Positions 45,079 to 54,863 are shown, counted from the stretch's first letter. The stretch: DNA of 64,000 bases from Alphaproteobacteria bacterium bin52 (GCA_002238645.1 MPMT01000019.1:1-64000), one strand, 5' to 3'. The notes: a model not told the origin generated them from the sequence alone. Translations and numbers: made by a program.

Positions 45079-46689
45079 CTACGGCCGGGCGGCCGCGTCC
45101 TCGATGATCATCGCCGCCGCCTTCTCAGCGATCATGATGGTGGGTGCATTGGTGTTGCCGGTGGTCACCGTCGGCATGATCGAGGCGTCCACGACCCGCA
45201 GTCCGGCAAGCCCGTGAACCCGCAACCCGGGATCGACCACCGCCATCGGGTCGGTTCCCATCCGGCAGGTGCTGACTGGGTGGTAGATGATGCCGCCGCT
45301 CTCGCGGCAGAAGGCCTCGAGCTCCGCATCGCTCGCCACCTCCGGTCCCGGCAGGGTCTCGCCCACGGAGTGGCGCGCGAGCGACGGCTGGGCAAAGATC
45401 TCCCGGACCTGGCGGATGCCCGCGAGCATCACCGCGAGATCGGCCGGGTCCGACAGGTAGCCCGGGCGAATTTCGGGCCGGGCCAATGGGTCGGACGAGA
45501 CCGCCATGATGGTCCCGCGGCTCGCGGGCCGGACCGGGCAGACAACCACCGTCATGCCGCCTTCGCGCTCGAGCTGGCCGAACCGGGACTCGGAGTAGCT
45601 TGCCGGCGTGAACAGCAGCTGCAGGTCCGGGCTCGACAGCCCCTCGCGGCTGCGCGAGAACACCATGGCGCTGGTCACGCCGAAGGTCAGCGCGCCGGTC
45701 CCGTGCAGCGCCCAGGCGCCGACCTCGCGCACCAGCCGCAGGCCGCGGGAGAGCTCGTTGATCGTGACCGCGCCGGTGACCCGGTGGCTGATCCGGGCGA
45801 CGTAGTGATCCTGCAGGTTGGCCCCGACACCGGGCAGGTGATGGCGCACCTCGACACCGATCTCGCGCAGGTGTTCGGCTGGGCCGATACCCGAGACCTG
45901 GAGGAGGTGCGGCGAATTGACCGCGCCGCCGGAGAGGATCACCTCGCGGCCCGCCGTCGCCCGGTGCCGCCGCCCCCGCTGCACCCAGGCAACCCCGGTG
46001 CACCTCGCCCCCTCGAACTCGAGCCCGGTGGCAACCGCGCCGGTCTCGATGCGCACGCCGGACCGCCGCCGCGCGCGGGCCAGGAAGGTCCGGGCAGTGG
46101 ACCGGCGCAGTCTGCCGCGCCGCGTCATCTGCGAGTACCCCACCCCCTCCGGTTCCGCACCGTTCAGGTCCGCACTCTTCACATGCCCGGCCTCGGTCGA
46201 GGCCCGCACGAAGGCATGGGTGAGTTCGAGCACGCTGCGGTAGTCCTCGACCGTGACCGGACCGTCGGTCCCGCGCCATTGCGGATCACCGTCGCCCCGG
46301 TAGGTCTCGGACCTGCGAAAGAAGGGCAGCACCTCGGAAAACGACCAGCCCCGACACCCCATCTGCGCCCAGCCGTCGTAGTCCGCCGGGTTGCCGCGGA
46401 CATACAGCATGCCGTTGATCGAGCTCGACCCGCCAAGTACCCGGCCGCGCGGCCAGTGCATCCGGCGATTGCCGCTGGTCGGCTCCGGTTCCGACGAGTA
46501 GTTCCAGTTGAGCCGGGGATGGTGGAGCAGTCCGAGCACCCCGGCCGGGATGTGGATGAGCGGGTGCAGGTCGCGCGGGCCGGCCTCGAGCAGCAGGATG
46601 CTTGCCCCCTCCTCGCTCAGGCGGTCCGCCAGCACGCATCCGGCCGAGCCGGCGCCGATGATGATGTAGTCGGCGGCCGCCGCCTCCAT
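45079..46689 (-). CDS. GMC-family FAD oxidoreductase in the F420 operon
   Basis: A 536-residue GMC enzyme. The FAD motif DYIIIGAGSAGCVLADRLSE starts the chain. [19 protein letters not shown] and SGGAVNSPHLLQVSGIGP are the two GMC signatures. Catalytic residues are in YHPVSTCRMG and TGNTNAPTIMI. It resembles the GMC protein at 22417 over its whole length. It starts 3 bp after an LLM gene, so both should be made together and may act on the same alcohol or ketone substrate. Confidence 0.9.
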   Translation of the reverse strand: MEAAAADYIIIGAGSAGCVLADRLSEEGASILLLEAGPRDLHPLIHIPAGVLGLLHHPRLNWNYSSEPEPTSGNRRMHWPRGRVLGGSSSINGMLYVRGNPADYDGWAQMGCRGWSFSEVLPFFRRSETYRGDGDPQWRGTDGPVTVEDYRSVLELTHAFVRASTEAGHVKSADLNGAEPEGVGYSQMTRRGRLRRSTARTFLARARRRSGVRIETGAVATGLEFEGARCTGVAWVQRGRRHRATAGREVILSGGAVNSPHLLQVSGIGPAEHLREIGVEVRHHLPGVGANLQDHYVARISHRVTGAVTINELSRGLRLVREVGAWALHGTGALTFGVTSAMVFSRSREGLSSPDLQLLFTPASYSESRFGQLEREGGMTVVVCPVRPASRGTIMAVSSDPLARPEIRPGYLSDPADLAVMLAGIRQVREIFAQPSLARHSVGETLPGPEVASDAELEAFCRESGGIIYHPVSTCRMGTDPMAVVDPGLRVHGLAGLRVVDASIMPTVTTGNTNAPTIMIAEKAAAMIIEDAAARP

Positions 46690-46692
46690 CGT

Positions 46693-47652
46693 TCAGACCC
46701 TTGACATGACCTGCTTGGCGAACCGGTCCATCGACGCCAGGGTCGCGTCGAGTCCGTCCGGATTCGCAAGCTGGAACATGAAGGTCCGCACGCCGTGTTC
46801 ATGCAGCGACCCGATGTCATCGAGCACCGCATCGGCACCGCCGGTCATGATGTGGCGCACCCCGTCCTGGGGCGTCACGCGTCCGGTGACCTCGTGGTTC
46901 CAGTTCGACCAGAAGCCGAGATCGATGGTCGCGGGATCGCGTCCGACCTCGGCAGCGGACTGGCGTAGCGCCGACAGTCCCTCGGCGTAGCGCGCGACCG
47001 TGTTCAGCGGAAACGCCGGGTTGGCACCGATCGGGAACCAGCCGTCGCCGTGACGGACCGCCCGGCGCTTCGCCGCGGGGCTTTCGCCGCCGATCCAGAT
47101 CGGCGGGTGCGGCTTCTGCACCGGCTTGGGCTCGAACAGCACATCGGAGAACTCGACGTAGCGGCCGGAGAACGCGGCCTGCTCGCTGGTCCACAGTTCG
47201 CGGAAGATCGCCAGGTATTCGTCGGTCACCCGGCCGCGCTCGGCAAACGGTTCGGTGCCGATGGCAAGGAACTCCTCCTCCATCCAGCCGGCACCGCAGC
47301 CGATGGTCACCCGGCCTCCCGACAGCACGTCGATGGTCGCGATCGTCTTCGCGGTATGCACCGGATTGCGATGGGGTACGACCATCACCGACGACAGGAT
47401 GCGAATCCGGCTGGTGACGGCCGCAATCCACGCCATCGTGGTGAGTTGCTCGAGACATTCGCCGTCAGCCGGGAACGGCGGCTCGCCAGTGTCCGAATAC
47501 GGATAGTGCGGTGCGATCGTCGCCGGAATGACGATGTGATCCGCCACCGAAACATAGGCAAGGCCGAGTTCCTCCGCCCGGGCCAGCACCGCGCGGGCGG
47601 CGTCAGGCCGGGTGAGTGGTCCCCGGGTCGGAAGTCCGAAACCGAACTGCAC
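46693..47652 (-). CDS. LLM-class F420-dependent oxidoreductase
   Basis: A 319-residue TIM-barrel protein of the luciferase-like family, of the subgroup predicted to use F420. Typical parts are AEELGLAYVSVADHIVIP, IRILSSVMVVPHRNPVHTAK, SGGRVTIGCGAGWMEEEF and VQKPHPPIWIGGES. It is a paralogue of the broken gene just upstream (47761), sharing RGRVTDEYL and VLFEPKPVQKPHPPIWIGG. It probably transfers hydride between F420H2 and an organic substrate; the substrate is unknown. Confidence 0.88.
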   Translation of the reverse strand: MQFGFGLPTRGPLTRPDAARAVLARAEELGLAYVSVADHIVIPATIAPHYPYSDTGEPPFPADGECLEQLTTMAWIAAVTSRIRILSSVMVVPHRNPVHTAKTIATIDVLSGGRVTIGCGAGWMEEEFLAIGTEPFAERGRVTDEYLAIFRELWTSEQAAFSGRYVEFSDVLFEPKPVQKPHPPIWIGGESPAAKRRAVRHGDGWFPIGANPAFPLNTVARYAEGLSALRQSAAEVGRDPATIDLGFWSNWNHEVTGRVTPQDGVRHIMTGGADAVLDDIGSLHEHGVRTFMFQLANPDGLDATLASMDRFAKQVMSRV

Positions 47653-48205
47653 CGTGATGTCCTCCCCTCACTGTACACACCTTCGGGCGGCGCATGGCCA
47701 CCTGCACCATATGGCCGGTCCGCGCCGGGACCAAATCACGTGTGCGCGGACAGATGCCCCTCACCTGACCAGCGAGATCACCTCGCGGCCGAACCAGTCA
47801 ATCGCCTCGAGTGTCGGCGACAGTTCGTCACGCTGCATCCTCACCACCAGGGTGTCGAGTCCGGCCGACCGGAACGCCTCGATATCCCCGGCAATGTCGT
47901 CGGGCCGGCCGGTAAGCGGTCCCGCGCGCGGCCCGCCGACCATGGCGGTGTGAAAGAACCCGGTCTCGAGTTCGCCGGGGTCGCGGCCGACGGCCTCGCA
48001 GGCTGCGCCGAGATCCCCGAGCCCGCGGGCGAGATCGTCCGGTGTGGCGATCCGGAACCGGGGGTTGTTGGCGGCCGGATACCAGCCGTTGCCGTGGCGG
48101 GCCGCGCGGCGCAGCGCCGCCGGGCTCTCGCCGCCGATCCAGATCGGCGGATGCGGTTTCTGCACCGGCTTCGGCTCGAACAGTACGTCGGAGAACCGGG
48201 CATAG

Positions 48206-48283
48206 CGGCCGGAATAGCTGCATCCCCCGCCGGTCCCCAGTTCGCGGAAGATCTCCAGGTACTCGTCGGTGACCCGTCCCCGC
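48206..48283. repeat. Internal duplication in LLM gene, copy A
   Basis: A 78-bp segment matching 48312-48389 at 72 of 78 positions, offset 106 bp. It encodes the second reading of the TDEYLEIFREL region. Confidence 0.88.
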
Positions 48284-48311
48284 CCCGGCACCGGGGGCAA
48301 CGGGGGCATGC

Positions 48312-48389
48312 CGGCCGAAATAGCGCCATCGCCCGCCGGTCCACAGTTCGCGGAAGATCTCCAGGTACTCGTCGGTGACCCGTCCGCGC
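48312..48389. repeat. Internal duplication in LLM gene, copy B
   Basis: Partner of 48206-48283, with six mismatches. The 28 bp between the copies is rich in G and C and contains ccccggcaccggggg, an imperfect dyad. Confidence 0.88.
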
Positions 48390-48798
48390 TCGGCAAACGG
48401 CGCCGCCCCGACGGCGACGAATTCCTCCTCCATCCATCCGGCGCCGCATCCGAGGATGACGCGGCCGCCCGAGAGCACGTCGGCAGTCGCGACGACCTTG
48501 GCGGTGAGAACCGGCGAGCGGTAGGGCACCACCATTACCGAGGTGAGGATGCGGATGCGTTCCGTCAGCCCGGCGATGAAGGCGAGCGCGGTCAGCTGCT
48601 CGTGGCACTCGCCGATGGCGGCGCCGGCCCAGGCCCCGTCCTCGCTGTAGGGGTAGGTGCTCGCGATTCCCCCCGGCACCACCAGGTGGTCGTTGGGTGC
48701 GACGATGTCGAACCCCGCCGCCTCCCCCGTGCGCACCATGCGCGTGATGTCCCCGGGCGCCAGCCCGGAGCCGCGCAGCATCAGCTGGAATCCGAACC

Positions 48799-49731
48799 TC
48801 ATGCCGCCCTCGCAATGCCCGGCACTTCGGGCAGTATCTCGGAGATGATGCGCTCGGTCTGGTATTCCATCTCCGCGTCACCGCGACCGACCGGGCGCAG
48901 GATGAACTTCGACACCCCGTTTGCGACGTAGCTGCCGATGCGCTCCAGGATCTCCGCGGCCCCGCCCACCACCAGGCCGCGGCTCGCTTCCTTGCCGGTC
49001 CGCCGTTCAAAGTCCTCGGCCATCACCCGGACCGCCGGCTCGTCCCAGGTACCGAACCGGATCCCGAACCCGGCGCCGAAGTGATCGTCATCGAGCGACC
49101 TGCCAAGCCCCTGCGCGGCCGTATGGATCCGCTCGACGATCACCCCGGCCTCCTCCGGCGTGTCGAAGGCAGCCTGCCAGCCGGTGCCGTAGCGGGCCGA
49201 ACGTTCGATGGCGGCGTCCGAACTGCCCCCGATCCACAGCGGCAACGGATCCTGGACCGGCTTGGGATTGATGCTCGCGCGGTCGTAGCTGAAGTGCTGG
49301 CCCGAAAAGCTCACGTCGTCCTCGACCCAGAGCCGAGTCATGATCTCCAGCGCCTCGTTCATCCGCCGGCCCCGCGCCCGGGTCAGCGTCCCCGAGGCCA
49401 CCCAGTCGCGCGAGCGGTTGCTGCCGAGGCCGAAGGCCGGCAGCAGCCTGCCGCCGGAGAGATAGTCGATGGTGGCGCACTGCTTGGCCGTCAGCAGCGG
49501 GTCGCGCAGCCCGAGCGAGGCGACGTTCATGCCGAACTTGACGGTGCGGGTCGCACCGGTCAGCCCCGCCATGACGGACATGCACTCGAGGAACGGTTCC
49601 CTGGAGACCAGCCGGTCGGTCTGCCACAGAGAATCGATACCCGCCTCGTCGCACCGACGTACCCAGCGCCAGAACCCTTCGGCGGTGGAGAAGGTGTAGG
49701 TGGCCATTCCAAGGCCCACTCCGACAGCCAT
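48799..49731 (-). CDS. LLM-class oxidoreductase
   Basis: A 310-residue luciferase-like protein with GFWRWVRRCDEAGIDSLWQT, VKFGMNVASLGLRDPLLTAK, YLSGGRLLPAFGLGSN and PLPLWIGGSSDAAIERSARY. It is of the bacterial luciferase-like TIM-barrel fold; given its operon, F420 use is likely. The substrate is unknown. It overlaps the start of the broken LLM gene by four bases and follows the preceding LLM gene by 21 bp. Confidence 0.87.
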   Translation of the reverse strand: MAVGVGLGMATYTFSTAEGFWRWVRRCDEAGIDSLWQTDRLVSREPFLECMSVMAGLTGATRTVKFGMNVASLGLRDPLLTAKQCATIDYLSGGRLLPAFGLGSNRSRDWVASGTLTRARGRRMNEALEIMTRLWVEDDVSFSGQHFSYDRASINPKPVQDPLPLWIGGSSDAAIERSARYGTGWQAAFDTPEEAGVIVERIHTAAQGLGRSLDDDHFGAGFGIRFGTWDEPAVRVMAEDFERRTGKEASRGLVVGGAAEILERIGSYVANGVSKFILRPVGRGDAEMEYQTERIISEILPEVPGIARAA

Positions 49732-49752
49732 GACGTTCCTCCCGTTTCCGTG

Positions 49753-50757
49753 TCAGCTTCCGCCGGAGACGAGCGGCAGCACCTCGTCCACGAGCCGGTC
49801 GAACTGTCCCGCCTGATCACGCGAGGTGAGCCGGATCGCCAGGTGACGCACGCCGCTGGCGCGGTAGCTTATCAGCCGTTCGGCGCAGGCCTCGGGCGGG
49901 CCGTGCGCCGTCCATTCCCCGGTGCGTTCGGCCGAGAACCTGATCCCGTAGTAGTCGGCCAGGAATTCCCGGGATTCCTCGAGCGCCTCGGCGGCACTGT
50001 CGCGCACGCACAGGTTGATGACCAGAGCGTTGTCGAGGGCCTCGGGATCCCGGCCACACCCGGCGGCGGCAGCGAGGATGTGCTCCCACGCCTCGGTGAA
50101 GGCCCGCGGCGAGACCGAGTGGGTCATCCACCCGTCGCACAGCCGGCCGACCGTGGCCAGGGTGCGGGCCGGCATCCTGCCTGACGACACCCCGGTTGCA
50201 AGCCGGGTGATGTTGGTCGCCGCCCAGATCGGGATGTGCGTCCTGGCCGGTGTCGGCACGATCCGCACGCCTTCGAGGTCGTGGTACCGGCCGCTGAACC
50301 GCACCGGCTCGCCCGACCACAGGGCGCGCATGACCTCGATCCGTTCCCACATCAGCGCGCGGCGTTCCGCCGGATCGACGCCGGTATGCCGGCCCTCCCT
50401 GTCCCAGGCCTCGGAACTGCCGCCGCCAGTGCAGGCGACCATGACGGTCCGGCCACTCGCGATCTGGTCGAGACTGGCCCACTGGTAGGCCAGGTCGAGC
50501 ACACCGCGCTGGGTAAAGCTTCCCATGCAGGCGGGACCCAGCCGCACGGTCCGGGTCCGTGCCGCGACCGCCGCCAGCAGGGTGATGGCATCGAGCCTGG
50601 GATTGGTGAGAAACGCATCCCCCGACCACACGGTGTCGAACAGTCCCGACGCCTCGGCCGCAACGCCGAACCCGACCAGGTCGGCGGCAGCGCCGTAGTC
50701 GAGCACCGGGGCCCGGTTTGACAGGATCAGGCCGAAGCCCGGCGTCGGCGGGGTCAT
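49753..50757 (-). CDS. LLM-class oxidoreductase (Mer-like)
   Basis: A 334-residue TIM-barrel enzyme resembling F420-dependent methylene-tetrahydromethanopterin reductase-type proteins. It has FGVAAEASGLFDTVWSGDAF, RTVRLGPACMGSFTQRGVLD, LDQIASGRTVMVACTGGG and HIPIWAATNITRLATGV. The ATG at 50757 is chosen because the longer frame is Arg/Pro-rich noise. It starts 13 bp after fbiC, linking the F420 pathway to its users in one operon. Confidence 0.87.
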   Translation of the reverse strand: MTPPTPGFGLILSNRAPVLDYGAAADLVGFGVAAEASGLFDTVWSGDAFLTNPRLDAITLLAAVAARTRTVRLGPACMGSFTQRGVLDLAYQWASLDQIASGRTVMVACTGGGSSEAWDREGRHTGVDPAERRALMWERIEVMRALWSGEPVRFSGRYHDLEGVRIVPTPARTHIPIWAATNITRLATGVSSGRMPARTLATVGRLCDGWMTHSVSPRAFTEAWEHILAAAAGCGRDPEALDNALVINLCVRDSAAEALEESREFLADYYGIRFSAERTGEWTAHGPPEACAERLISYRASGVRHLAIRLTSRDQAGQFDRLVDEVLPLVSGGS

Positions 50758-50770
50758 GTCGCAGCCCGGC

Positions 50771-53227
50771 TCAGTCCGCCGCACCCTCGAAACGGAACCG
50801 CTCGGCGGGCCTGCGCCCGTCACGGCGCCGCGGCGGGGTGTTGACGACCGGGGCAAGCGCCGGGGCCCCGTAGGAAGCCCGCTGTCGCTCGGCGGCGACC
50901 GCGCCATAGAGCGTGGTTCGCTGTTCGGGTGTGCGTCCGAAGGAACGAATGGTCGCATCCATCCGTTCCGGCGGAAGTTCCTGGCCATGCGATGCCCCGG
51001 CGGCCCGGGTGATGGTCTCGTTCATCAAGGTGCCGCCGAGATCGTTGGCACCGGCATCGAGGCAGAGCCCCGCCCCGCCGGCACCGAGCTTGACCCAGGA
51101 GGTCTGGATGTTGGTGATGACCGGATGAAGTGCCAGCCGGGCAACCGCGTGCATCAGCAGCGCCTCGCGCCACGTCGGGCCCCGCCGGGCTCCGCCACGC
51201 AGGAAGATCGGCGCCTCCATGTGCACGAACGGCAGCGGCACGAACTCGGTGATCCCTCCGGTGCGTTGCTGCAGTGAGCGCAGCCGCAACAGGTGCCGGG
51301 CCCAGTTGTGCGGCTGTTCGACGTGGCCGAACATGATGGTCGCGGTACTCCGCAGCCCCACCCGGTGCGCGGTCTCGATCACCTCCAGCCACTGGGCGGT
51401 GTTGATCTTGTCCGGGCACAGCACGGCCCGGACCTCGTCATCGAGGATCTCTGCTGCGGTCCCGGGCAGGCTACCGAGACCGGCGTCCCGCAGCATGCCG
51501 AGATAGCGCTCCAGCCCGAGCCCGAGGGTGGCGGCGCCCTGGAACACCTCGAGCGGAGAGAACGCGTGGATGTGCAGGTCGGGAAGGACCTGTTTCAGCG
51601 CCTCCACGATCCCGAGGTAGGTGCTGCCGTCGTATTCGGGGTGAATGCCCCCCTGCAGACACACCTCGGTCGCGCCGCGCTCCCAAGCCTCCTGCGCCCG
51701 GCGGACGATTTCCTCCATCGCCAGGTCGTAGGGGCGGCCGCGCAGGTTCTCGTGGGTGCGCCCCTTGGAGAAGGCGCAGAACCGGCAGCCGAAGTAGCAC
51801 ATGTTGGTGTAGTTGATGTTGCGGTTCACCACGTAGCGAACCACCTCGCCGCTGTTCTCGCGCCGAAGCGTGTCCGCCGCCGCTGCAATCGACGCGACCT
51901 CCCCGTCGCGGGCCTCGAACAGGCGCACGATGCCAGCCTCGTCAAGCGTCTCGCCCGTCATTGCCCGGCGCAGGATCCGGTCAAGCCCGGCACCGCCGGC
52001 GCGGCCCGGCATGGCCCGGAAGTCGGCGATCCGGCGATCCGGGGTGTCCGAGTCCCCGGGCGACCAGTCGTCGCTGCGCGCCAGGCCGTCGGAATCGGCC
52101 GCGGCCAGCACCGACGGGACCAGGCCCGGGTCGATCCAGCGCGCGGCATCGCGCACGTACCCGGGATAGACGGTGAGACGCTCCACCAGGATCGAGCCGG
52201 CCTGCGCGGTCTCTTCGGCCAGCCGGTCGAGATGCGGCCAGGGCGCCTCGGGATTGACATGGTCGGGAGTGACCGGGGAGACCCCGCCCCAGTCGTTGAT
52301 GCCGGCGGCGATCAGTCCGGCGCACTCGCCGGGCGAGAGATTGGGCGGGGCCTGGATCGACATCGTCGGTCCGAGCACCAGCCGGGCGACGGCAATGGTC
52401 CACTGCAACTCCGCGAGGTCGGGCTCGGGCGCGTCGGCCATGCGGGTTCCGGGCTTGGCCCGGAAGTTCTGGATGATGACCTCCTGGATGTGGCCGTGGC
52501 TGTCGTGCAGGTCACGCAGGGCCAGGAGGGCCTCGATCCGCTCGACCCGGGTCTCGCCGATCCCGATCAGGATACCGGAGGTGAAGGGGACCTGCTGGCG
52601 GCCCGCCTCGGCGATGGTGGCGATGCGCACCTGCGGGTCCTTGTCGGGCGAACCATGGTGGCACGCCCCGGGCTCAAGCAGTCGGCGCGACGTGCTCTCC
52701 AGCATGATGCCCATGCTCGCCGACACCGCGCGCAGGGCGCGAAGGTCGTCGGCGCCGAGCACCCCGGGATTGAGGTGCGGCAGCAGCCCGGTCTCGCGGA
52801 ACACCAGCCGGGCCATGTCCTCCAGGTAGGCGAGCGTCGTTGCATGACCGAGCTCGGCAAGCGCGTCGCGGGCGGCGGCGTAGCGCAGTTCCGGCTTGTC
52901 ACCGAGTGTGAACAGCGCCTCCCGGCACCCGGCGTCGCGACCGGCACTCGCTATGGCAAGCACCTCGTCGGGCGACAGGTACGCCCGGCCGAGCACGCGT
53001 GGCGGCTGCGAGAAGGTGCAGTAGTGACAGACGTCGCGACACAGCTGGGTGAGCGGGATGAACACCTTGCGCGAGTAGCTCACCCGGCGCCCGAAGCCGT
53101 GATCGCGCATGGCGGCCGCCACCACCATCAGCGGCTCCGTCCGGTCGAACTCAGCCAGCCCCAGGCAGGCGTTGCGGTCCGGCCGCCCGGCCGGATCGGT
53201 CCAGTACAGGTGGTCAGTCACTGTCAT
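50771..53227 (-). CDS. fbiC: F0 synthase, CofG-CofH fusion (FbiC)
   Basis: An 818-residue fused radical-SAM enzyme that makes 7,8-didemethyl-8-hydroxy-5-deazariboflavin (F0), the chromophore of coenzyme F420. The CofG half has the iron-sulfur motif CRDVCHYC (about 63-70). The CofH half has CYFGCRFC (about 477-484) and NIQTSWVKLGAGGAGLCLDA near its end. The fusion is standard in actinobacteria and also occurs in some proteobacteria. Both cluster motifs are intact. Its ATG overlaps the cofC stop by four bases. Confidence 0.96.
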   Translation of the reverse strand: MTVTDHLYWTDPAGRPDRNACLGLAEFDRTEPLMVVAAAMRDHGFGRRVSYSRKVFIPLTQLCRDVCHYCTFSQPPRVLGRAYLSPDEVLAIASAGRDAGCREALFTLGDKPELRYAAARDALAELGHATTLAYLEDMARLVFRETGLLPHLNPGVLGADDLRALRAVSASMGIMLESTSRRLLEPGACHHGSPDKDPQVRIATIAEAGRQQVPFTSGILIGIGETRVERIEALLALRDLHDSHGHIQEVIIQNFRAKPGTRMADAPEPDLAELQWTIAVARLVLGPTMSIQAPPNLSPGECAGLIAAGINDWGGVSPVTPDHVNPEAPWPHLDRLAEETAQAGSILVERLTVYPGYVRDAARWIDPGLVPSVLAAADSDGLARSDDWSPGDSDTPDRRIADFRAMPGRAGGAGLDRILRRAMTGETLDEAGIVRLFEARDGEVASIAAAADTLRRENSGEVVRYVVNRNINYTNMCYFGCRFCAFSKGRTHENLRGRPYDLAMEEIVRRAQEAWERGATEVCLQGGIHPEYDGSTYLGIVEALKQVLPDLHIHAFSPLEVFQGAATLGLGLERYLGMLRDAGLGSLPGTAAEILDDEVRAVLCPDKINTAQWLEVIETAHRVGLRSTATIMFGHVEQPHNWARHLLRLRSLQQRTGGITEFVPLPFVHMEAPIFLRGGARRGPTWREALLMHAVARLALHPVITNIQTSWVKLGAGGAGLCLDAGANDLGGTLMNETITRAAGASHGQELPPERMDATIRSFGRTPEQRTTLYGAVAAERQRASYGAPALAPVVNTPPRRRDGRRPAERFRFEGAAD

Positions 53228-53892
53228 CCCCGCTCCCGCAGCCCCCAGCGCCCGGCAAGCCGGGCCGCGACACCGGTCTGCCGCAGGTACCGGTGGGTCC
53301 CCGTCCTGCCCGCGCAGGCACAGAAATCGGCCAGATCCTGCGGAGTATCTATATCGAACGCAAGTCCGGGGCGAATCACCGTCTCGACCGACACTCCCGC
53401 CGCCTCGCCCGACGCGCGGTGACGGGCCGAACTCTCGGGCCCGAACCCGGTGGCAACCAGACCGGGCGGCGAGAGCAGCAACGCGTTGGTTCCGTCCCCG
53501 TCGCGGTCCGGCGCAATCCGCATCCCGGGTACCGGCGGAGCGGCGATCAAGAGATCAATGTCCTCGCTCGTGGCCAGCGGCAGGTCCGCTGGCAACACCA
53601 GCATGGACCGGGCCCGGCGGACCGCGGGATCGGCGAGCGCCGTGTCAATGGCGGCGTTGTAGCCGCGGCTGGCCGGTTCAGTGATCCTGGTCACTCCGCG
53701 GGGGACCTCGACCTGCGCCGTCGCGACCACGAACACCCGGCACCGGTCGGGGTCGGTCGGAACCGCGCGCAGGACATCGCCCAGCATGGCGGCGACCAGG
53801 CCCCGGCGTTCCCGCTCGCCCAGCACCGGGCGCAACCTGCTCTTGGCCTGCGCCGGCTCCTTCACCGGAACCACGATGGCGGTCCGGGTCAC
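53224..53892 (-). CDS. cofC: CofC-type guanylyltransferase of F420 synthesis
   Basis: A 222-residue nucleotidyltransferase of the CofC/FbiD family. It joins GTP to a three-carbon phospho-acid (2-phospholactate, phosphoenolpyruvate or 3-phosphoglycerate, depending on lineage). Features are AIVVPVKEPAQAKSRLRPVL at the N-terminus, MLVLPADLPLATSEDIDLL, the family signature DGTNALLLSPP and FDIDTPQDLADF. It overlaps cofD and fbiC by four bases each. Which acid it uses cannot be told from sequence by eye. Confidence 0.93.
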   Translation of the reverse strand: MTRTAIVVPVKEPAQAKSRLRPVLGERERRGLVAAMLGDVLRAVPTDPDRCRVFVVATAQVEVPRGVTRITEPASRGYNAAIDTALADPAVRRARSMLVLPADLPLATSEDIDLLIAAPPVPGMRIAPDRDGDGTNALLLSPPGLVATGFGPESSARHRASGEAAGVSVETVIRPGLAFDIDTPQDLADFCACAGRTGTHRYLRQTGVAARLAGRWGLRERG

Positions 53893-54863
53893 GGTATTGC
53901 CAGGCCCAGGGCGCGCAGGCAGTCGCGCGCCAGCTGCTCACGGTCATCCAGCGTATGCATCACCGTCGCCGTGCACAGCACCTCCTGCCCCAGGTCGCGG
54001 ATCGCATCGGTCTCGTCGCGGTCCGCGTGATCGATCACCAGGATGTCGGCCAGTTGGCCGTAGTGGCGCGCGATGCCGGTCGCTGTCACCGGCACCCCGA
54101 GTTCCCTCATCATCTTGGCGGCGGGCCCCTTGATCGCCGTCCCGCCGACGATCGGCGAGACCGCCAGCACCCGGCACCCGGCTCTCTCCAGCGCCGTCCG
54201 CATGCCGGGGATTCCCAGGATCGGATCGATGCTGACATACGGGTTCGACGGTCCGATGATCACGCCTGCCACACGACCCGATCCGAGCACGCGCTCCAGC
54301 ACCGGGTTGATGCGCGCATCCGAAATCCCGGCAAACCGGAACCCGGTGACCTCGGGCTCGCAGCGCTCGCGCACGAAGTAGTGCTGGAAGGCGAGATCCC
54401 CGCGCGCGGTCTCGACCACGGTTGCCACCGACTGGTCGGTCATCGGCAGGATCGAAACCCCGACGTCGAGTGCGCGTGCGAGTTGTGCGGTCACCTCGGT
54501 CAGGCTCGCGCCCTCGGCCAGGCGGCGGGTGCGCGTCACGTGCATGGCGAGGTCACGGTCGCCAAGCCGGAACCAGTCCTCGCCCCCGAGATCCGAGATC
54601 GCGCCGATGAAGTTCCAGGTCTCCTCCGCACGCCCCCAGCCGCGTTCGGGATCGGCAAGACCGGCGAGCGTGTAGACCACGGTGTCGATGTCGGGCGAGA
54701 CATGCAGGCCGAGACAGGTGAAGTCATCGGAGGTGTTGGCCACGATCACCAGGCGATCCGGCTTCATGACGCGTGACAGCCCGAGCGCCAGCTTGGCGCC
54801 CCCGACCCCGCCGGACAGCATCACGACCTGGTCCCGTCCCGCATCCGGCTGAGCGTCGGTCAT
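53889..54863 (-). CDS. cofD: CofD-type transferase of F420 synthesis (FbiA)
   Basis: A 324-residue enzyme that transfers the phospho-acid moiety from the CofC product onto F0. Signature blocks are VVMLSGGVGGAKLALGL, VIVANTSDDFTCLGLHVSPD, TVVYTLAGLADPERGWGR and IGPSNPYVSIDPIL. The ATG at 54863 overlaps the cofE stop (ATGA); an upstream open frame is antisense-type noise. Full length. Confidence 0.95.
   Translation of the reverse strand: MTDAQPDAGRDQVVMLSGGVGGAKLALGLSRVMKPDRLVIVANTSDDFTCLGLHVSPDIDTVVYTLAGLADPERGWGRAEETWNFIGAISDLGGEDWFRLGDRDLAMHVTRTRRLAEGASLTEVTAQLARALDVGVSILPMTDQSVATVVETARGDLAFQHYFVRERCEPEVTGFRFAGISDARINPVLERVLGSGRVAGVIIGPSNPYVSIDPILGIPGMRTALERAGCRVLAVSPIVGGTAIKGPAAKMMRELGVPVTATGIARHYGQLADILVIDHADRDETDAIRDLGQEVLCTATVMHTLDDREQLARDCLRALGLAIP

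Larger units (their letters stand above)
47761..48802 (-). pseudogene. LLM-class oxidoreductase broken by an internal duplication
   Basis: The first part (48802 to about 48312) is normal: MRFGFQLMLRGSGLAPGDIT, then GGRVILGCGAGWMEEEF and RGRVTDEYLEIFRELWTGGR. The reading then fails and resumes in another frame, again with RGRVTDEYLEIFRELGTGGG, continuing through VLFEPKPVQKPHPPIWIGG to EVISLVR at 47761. The cause is a repeated 78-bp block offset by 106 bp (48206-48283 and 48312-48389), which adds a non-multiple of three. Without the extra block the gene would be a full-length F420-type LLM enzyme. The start overlaps the next upstream gene by four bases. Confidence 0.85.

Noticed and set aside
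48206-48389. CRISPR-like or regulatory repeat
   Set aside because: Only two copies, both coding the same protein segment of an LLM gene; this is a local duplication.
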